From: Chlamydiae bacterium Ga0074140
GTDB taxonomy: Bacteria; Chlamydiota; Chlamydiia; Chlamydiales; Rhabdochlamydiaceae
Direction of reading: 5' to 3'
Assembly (NCBI GenBank): GCA_001464115.1
Contig: LNES01000004.1
Coordinates: 1-64,000 of the forward strand
DNA: 64,000 bases
Shown here: positions 59,984 through 64,000 of the stretch, piece after piece
How the letters are laid out: each line of letters begins with the position of its first letter
Position numbering within the stretch: position 1 is the first letter of the stretch
Position numbers and translations under genes: made by a program
The notes under the pieces: model-generated
Told to the model about the DNA's origin: nothing
The model's database searches: none
The model's input: the letters and a program-made list of their open reading frames with translations, nothing else

Positions 59984-60406
59984 TCAAACAATCGCAGAAC
60001 CCTCTTTATCCTTCAAGACTGCATCTAAAACAGCGTTGACAAAGCTTCCCGCTTCCGCAGTGGCGAATTTGCGCGCGAGACGAATCGCCTCTGCAATTGC
60101 AACCTTCGACGGTGTTTTAGAGTCGTGTAAAATCTCGAACAGTGCAAGCCGCAAGATCGAACGCTCTACACGTGGAATACGACTGAAATCATACTCTTGC
60201 GAGTGGGAGGCGATCATCCTGTCGATCAGAGGGAATTTCTCCACCATCTTTTCCACTCGCGTCAGCGCGCTGCGGAGCGTGCTTTTAGGGATGGCAAGAT
60301 GCTGCATGAGCATCTCACTCGTCTCCATCTCGCTCGGCTGCGAAAAGTCCTGACTGAACAGCAGCTGAAGGATCAGCTCTCTTAGTTTTTGCGGAGAAAT
60401 TGACAT
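59984..60406 (-). CDS. nusB: Transcription antitermination factor NusB
   Basis: 140 residues, helical. LRELILQLLFSQDF at the N-terminus and RIPRVERSILRLALFEIL, KVAIAEAIRLARKFATAEAGSFVNAVLDAV near the C-terminus match NusB, which binds boxA RNA with S10 in rRNA transcription. ATG at 60406. First gene of the four-gene operon. Confidence 0.95.
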   Translation of the reverse strand: MSISPQKLRELILQLLFSQDFSQPSEMETSEMLMQHLAIPKSTLRSALTRVEKMVEKFPLIDRMIASHSQEYDFSRIPRVERSILRLALFEILHDSKTPSKVAIAEAIRLARKFATAEAGSFVNAVLDAVLKDKEGSAIV

Positions 60407-60471
60407 AGAAGAAAAGGATAAAGGAAGAGCAATAAAGGATAAAGAGCTCTTTCTTGATAATAAAAAATTTC

Positions 60472-60930
60472 TTACAGACTTTCTCGGAGCATCCAGACAA
60501 ACTTCTCATGGGCGATCAGTCTGCGGCCCAGAAGATCAATTGTGCCATGGTCTTTCTCTTTTTCGCAAAGAGAAGCGAGATGCCGTGTGTCGCGAATAAG
60601 CGTCTCGTGCCCGTCAATGAGATGTTTTAGCATATCTTTCGACGTTAAAACTTTTTTTTCTTCCGGAATTCCACAGAGCTCACTGAACGAAGAAAACGAG
60701 GCGTCGACAAAGAACCCAAGAGCTCGGACGCGTTCTGCAATCTCATCCGTTGCGCCGCTCATCTCCTCGTACTGCTTTTCAAAAAGCAGATGGAGAGAGA
60801 AAAATTCGGTGCATTTGACATTCCAGTGAAAGTTTTGCGTCTTGAGGTAGAGCGCGTACGTCTCTGCTAGAAGTTTTAAAAGCCCGTCCGAGATCTGCTG
60901 GCGCGCCTTTTCCGTAAGTCCGATGTTCAT
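60472..60930 (-). CDS. dps: Dps-family ferritin-like protein
   Basis: 152 residues. Ferritin-like four-helix bundle with ETYALYLKTQNFHWNVKCTE, FEKQYEEMSGATDEIAERVRALG, the Dps motif for metal at the dimer interface, and ETLIRDTRHLASL. Probably binds DNA and stores iron in the extracellular stage. The 5' gap of 135 bases holds no other gene. Confidence 0.93.
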   Translation of the reverse strand: MNIGLTEKARQQISDGLLKLLAETYALYLKTQNFHWNVKCTEFFSLHLLFEKQYEEMSGATDEIAERVRALGFFVDASFSSFSELCGIPEEKKVLTSKDMLKHLIDGHETLIRDTRHLASLCEKEKDHGTIDLLGRRLIAHEKFVWMLRESL

Positions 60931-61065
60931 ATTCCCTCCGTTTCCTTCCCCCTTCTAATTTTTCAACAAATAAATTGCAAATAGTTGTTCTGAATTGGCT
61001 GAATTGTAAATCTTGTGGTTGCGGAGCCCTTGTGCTAGGCTGGACAATTCACCTGAGGAAATGTC

Positions 61066-61659
61066 GTGCTGGGAATTTTTCTAGATACAGAGACAAACGG
61101 GCTTAATCCGCACAGACACCGGCTTTTAGAGATCGCTCTTAAAATCGTCGATCTCAGCACCTCAGAGTTGAAAGCAGAATTTCAGAGTCTGGTTCTCCTC
61201 TCTCCAGAAGAGTGGCAAAAAAGCGACCCCGAGAGTTTGAAAGTCAATGGGTTTACCTGGGAAGAGGTCCAGAAAGGAGTGCTTCCTGCCGATGTGAGCT
61301 CCGCCATCCGAGAGCTTTTTGCTAAACAGAAAATCAAACGGGGCGAGGCGGTCTTCATCTGCCAAAATCCGTCATTTGATAGGGCTTTCTTCTATCAGCT
61401 GATCGATCCAGACCTTCAAGAAAAGCTTTTGTGGCCTTACCACTGGCTCGATCTCGCCTCGATGTACTGGGCGAAAAGCATCGAAAAGGGAAAGAACAAC
61501 CCCAAGCTCTACCCTTGGGAAACGGGTTTTTCCAAAGATCGAATTGCGAAAGCTCTCTCCCTTCCCGGCGAAGAAAAACCACACCGCGCCATGAAAGGGG
61601 TCGACCATCTTCTCCTCTGCTACCGCTCCGTCGTAGGATTTCCTCTCCAGATCGTTTAA
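61066..61659 (+). CDS. DEDD-type 3'-5' exonuclease (DnaQ-like)
   Basis: 197 residues. Exonuclease I motif IFLDTETNGLNPHRHRLLEIA with Asp and Glu, motif II QNPSFDRAFFYQLI, motif III HRAMKGVDHLLLC. Looks like DNA polymerase III epsilon or oligoribonuclease-like. GTG start at 61066 with GAGGA six bases upstream. An ATG at 61061 is in another frame. Substrate uncertain. Confidence 0.85.
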   Translation: MLGIFLDTETNGLNPHRHRLLEIALKIVDLSTSELKAEFQSLVLLSPEEWQKSDPESLKVNGFTWEEVQKGVLPADVSSAIRELFAKQKIKRGEAVFICQNPSFDRAFFYQLIDPDLQEKLLWPYHWLDLASMYWAKSIEKGKNNPKLYPWETGFSKDRIAKALSLPGEEKPHRAMKGVDHLLLCYRSVVGFPLQIV

Positions 61660-61776
61660 GAACTCTTGCAAGCAAGGCAGAAAACCTCTAAAATGCAACG
61701 CGAGGACTGAGTAGATTTTTTATTCTATTTTTTGGCCCGCAGATATTATAGTTAATATTTTATAGAGACGAGAGCG

Positions 61777-62577
61777 ATGCTTTCCATTTTTCATGCCTTA
61801 ACTCCCCTCTTTGAGATGATCATCATCGCGATCATGCTCAACTACCTGCTCTCGTTTTTCTGGAATACGCGCTCGATGGACCTGGTATTGGGACTTGGCG
61901 CTTTCTTATTAATTTTTGCCGCCTCCTCCTGGTTTAACCTCTTGATTTTGCACAAGATCATGTATCTAGTGGTCAATGTGGCCGTGATCGCCGTTCTTGT
62001 GATCTTTCAGCCCGAACTACGCGTTGCTCTTTCCAAGCTGAGCCTCAAGGGGAAACGACACAAGGAGATGACCGAGTTTGATAATTTTCTTGATCAACTC
62101 GCAACAACTGTTTACCGCTTTTCCGAGAAGCGCACGGGCGGATTGATCGTACTCGAGAATGAGGACTCCCTCACGGAATACTCCTCCAAGGGCGTGGTTC
62201 TCGGTGCAAACTTCTCATCGGAACTTCTCGAATCGATCTTTGCAACCGGCACACCCCTCCATGATGGCGCAGTGATCATCCGCGACCGGACGATTATCGC
62301 TGCAGCTGTGATTCTTCCCCTCGCTGAAGAGAGATCACAACAAGCCAAATCGATGGGAACAAGACACCTTGCTGCGTTGGGAGTCAGTCAGCGTTCCGAC
62401 GCCCTGGTCATCGTCGTCTCCGAGGAGACAGGGAAGGTCTCTGTTGCAAGAGAGGGCGTGATCACGCGCGGTATTAAGCAGGACCGCTTTAGAGGGATCG
62501 TACGCAGTCTCTTCACTCCCGAACTTCCTCCGACCTATAAAGAAAAGTTTAAAGCTTTAGCCTGGTTAAGAAAATGA
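61777..62577 (+). CDS. cdaA: Diadenylate cyclase, CdaA/DacA family
   Basis: 266 residues. Three N-terminal helices (about 8-75), then a DAC domain: TGTPLHDGAVIIRD (DGA at 163-165) and GTRHLAALGVSQ (196-198), where the usual RHR is RHL. Produces c-di-AMP; Chlamydia trachomatis has this enzyme and uses it in interferon signalling. Overlaps ybbR by four bases. ACGAGAG lies before ATG 61777. Confidence 0.95.
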   Translation: MLSIFHALTPLFEMIIIAIMLNYLLSFFWNTRSMDLVLGLGAFLLIFAASSWFNLLILHKIMYLVVNVAVIAVLVIFQPELRVALSKLSLKGKRHKEMTEFDNFLDQLATTVYRFSEKRTGGLIVLENEDSLTEYSSKGVVLGANFSSELLESIFATGTPLHDGAVIIRDRTIIAAAVILPLAEERSQQAKSMGTRHLAALGVSQRSDALVIVVSEETGKVSVAREGVITRGIKQDRFRGIVRSLFTPELPPTYKEKFKALAWLRK

Positions 62578-63818
62578 GAGAGCTACTCCACAGACTCTTT
62601 TTTCAAAATTGGCAGAGAAAAGCGATCTCGGCGGCGCTTGCCGTGATCATCTGGTTCTCTGTAAACCACTCTCTTACGACCTCTAAAACCATTGGAAATG
62701 TTCCCGTCCGCATCATCAATGTTCCTGTCGGAAGGACTGTGGATGGGCTGCAGAGCAACGGCCTTCTATCAAAACGCATCACGCTTAGCCTCGTGGGGAA
62801 TAAGGCTCTATTGGACGATCTCACCCCAAATGATCTCGAAGTGGTGATCGATGCACAGAACAAATCCGATGAGTGGATCGCCTCCGTGAATAAGAAAAAT
62901 CTGATCTCTCTCAATCCTGAGATCGATATCTCCAAAAGCATCTTCCGGATCTCACACCAGAGCTTTATGGTACGACTGACAAAGCTGGTATCAGAAAAGA
63001 TCCCTGTCCTTATCACGCGCCCCATTGGAGAGCCCCCTCGCGACTATCAATTTTTGGATATCTGGCCCTATCAGCTCAATCTATCCGTTTCAGGGCCCGA
63101 AGAGATCATCAAGCAGCTGAAGGCAAAGGGTGTAAAGCTCACCTTCAACTTGAACCATATTTCCAAAGGGAGTCTCGACGAACTCGCTTCCGCACGACAC
63201 GCTGGACACGGTGACGTCGTGAGCTTCTACGTTCCCGATGGATGGAAACAGATTCAGCTCCCCTCTCTCTCCGAGGCCCCACTCGAGATCAATGACCCTC
63301 AAGCCCAAGCGCTCAGGATCGATTTTGTCCGCTCCAATCTGCTTCCCCTTGAAAAGCCGATCCCCATCTCCTTCTTCGTTCCAAGAGAGTACTCCCATTT
63401 GATCAAAGCCGACGCTTTGAAAATCGCATCTAGCAAGCTGATCGAAACAATCGATGGCGTCCCTTGTCTCACTCCAAAACTCTGCGCAAAAGGGGTCAGC
63501 CTCCCCTTTTTGAAAACGGTGAAAGAGATGCTCGAGCTGGTCGTCGTTGTCACGCCTAAAGATGAGCTCGGAAACGTTCTCGAGTGGAGCATCCAGTTCA
63601 TCAACCCACGCACACTTGAAGATCGTTACGTCTCCCTAATCATGTCTGACAACTCAGATGATGAGGTGCGCAATCTTCAACCTGCCGTTCGCGAAGAGTA
63701 TTTAAGAAACCGCTTCCGCAACTACATGAACCGCTTCCAACTCTACTGGCCAGACGACAAACGCTTTGAGCTCAAAGTCGAGCTCAAAAAAGAGACTGTT
63801 GTTGTCGATGCGCCGTAA
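62574..63818 (+). CDS. ybbR: YbbR-domain protein (CdaR-like)
   Basis: 414 residues. N-terminal membrane anchor (AISAALAVIIWFSVNHSL, about 18-35), then several YbbR-like beta repeats: NVPVRIINVPVGRTVDGLQS, IPVLITRPIGEPPRDYQF and others. In bacteria YbbR (CdaR) binds and regulates CdaA. Overlaps cdaA by four bases (ATGA) and the next gene by 11. Confidence 0.92.
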   Translation: MRELLHRLFFQNWQRKAISAALAVIIWFSVNHSLTTSKTIGNVPVRIINVPVGRTVDGLQSNGLLSKRITLSLVGNKALLDDLTPNDLEVVIDAQNKSDEWIASVNKKNLISLNPEIDISKSIFRISHQSFMVRLTKLVSEKIPVLITRPIGEPPRDYQFLDIWPYQLNLSVSGPEEIIKQLKAKGVKLTFNLNHISKGSLDELASARHAGHGDVVSFYVPDGWKQIQLPSLSEAPLEINDPQAQALRIDFVRSNLLPLEKPIPISFFVPREYSHLIKADALKIASSKLIETIDGVPCLTPKLCAKGVSLPFLKTVKEMLELVVVVTPKDELGNVLEWSIQFINPRTLEDRYVSLIMSDNSDDEVRNLQPAVREEYLRNRFRNYMNRFQLYWPDDKRFELKVELKKETVVVDAP

Positions 63819-64000
63819 TGTCTTTGTGTTAAAAAGCGGAGCCGCCCGTCCAGGCGGTCTCGAAAAAATGAGTGCGCGACTCGCGCAAGCTTTCGAAAAA
63901 AAAGGCTGTGACGTCACGCTCGTAACAACGGGCAATGCCAACTTCTCTTCTCCCTTTCATACGCTCTCCCATACGCTCAAAAGTAAAATGAGCTTCCTTA
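63808..64000 (+). CDS. Glycosyltransferase family 4, N-terminal part (window edge)
   Basis: Open frame from ATG 63808 to the end of the window, 64 codons. MRRNVFVLKSGAARPGGLEK and LAQAFEKKGCDVTLVTTGNA form the first strand-helix of a GT-B family 4 glycosyltransferase: the RPGG...S.RLA..F...GC.V.LVTTG pattern is typical. It overlaps the end of ybbR by 11 bases. The rest, including the C-terminal E-x7-E motif, lies beyond the window. Confidence 0.75.
   Translation, partial: MRRNVFVLKSGAARPGGLEKMSARLAQAFEKKGCDVTLVTTGNANFSSPFHTLSHTLKSKMSFL

Noticed and set aside
1..64000. Prophage, transposon or integrative element boundaries
   Set aside because: No transposase, integrase, phage structural gene or attachment site was recognised anywhere in the window.

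Overview
This window looks like the chromosome of a non-Chlamydiaceae ('environmental') member of the Chlamydiae. The evidence is a plant/chlamydia-type FabI, a cdaA-ybbR pair, an MlaE-MlaF-MlaD lipid transporter, tandem MOMP-like outer-membrane proteins, a YhhQ-Tgt queuosine salvage pair, an infC-rpmI-rplT-pheS cluster, and many families of possible host-directed proteins. It carries a type II thymidine kinase and many paralogue expansions, which argues against Chlamydia proper. I cannot fix the family from sequence alone. No transposase, integrase, CRISPR array, rRNA or replication origin was recognised.

Layout. 1-5.7 kb: a repeat, a small basic ORF, fabI, a FliO-like protein, an ExoD-family protein, a hypothetical, hemL and a truncated TamB-like gene. 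5.9-7.8 kb: three-gene operon with hydrophobic products resembling a type III translocator set, closed by a strong terminator. 7.9-11.3 kb: mlaE-mlaF-mlaD and a YqgE/AlgH gene. 11.4-15.2 kb: large hypothetical, a long inverted-repeat element, and pit. 15.4-19.9 kb: a decayed segmental duplication of a secreted protein plus a leucine-rich-repeat protein, with an SbmA/YddA-type ABC transporter between the copies. 20-21.1 kb: WD40 protein. 21.2-29.7 kb: eight tandem, mostly overlapping paralogues of a membrane-anchored protein with protein-kinase-like signatures, ending in a two-module glycosyltransferase; this is the best candidate for an undescribed system. 29.7-31.2 kb: two proteins sharing a GCC...PFRWI tail. 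31.5-33.3 kb: yhhQ-tgt. 33.4-38.1 kb: four MOMP-like porin genes. 38.1-44.3 kb: tdk, a GNAT, another kinase-like membrane protein, an RDD protein, an aldo/keto reductase and two Ser/Thr-Pro-rich disordered proteins. 44.3-46.3 kb: Nudix and APC transporter. 46.7-50.3 kb: four tandem paralogues with hydrophobic hairpins (Inc-like). 50.3-55.5 kb: GT-B-like secreted protein, tRNA-Ser, pheS, rplT, rpmI, infC, a degenerate threonyl-tRNA synthetase and tRNA-Val. 55.6-64 kb: MnmM-like methyltransferase, coiled-coil protein, the nusB-murB-PHP-folC operon, Dps, an exonuclease, cdaA-ybbR and the start of a glycosyltransferase.

Two themes dominate. One is housekeeping, often in recognisable operons. The other is lineage-specific gene families grown by tandem duplication, several with eukaryote-like motifs (LRR, WD40, S/T-P-rich, kinase-like), as expected for an obligate intracellular bacterium acting on its host. 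Functions of the family proteins are inference; all calls come from reading the sequence, without database search.
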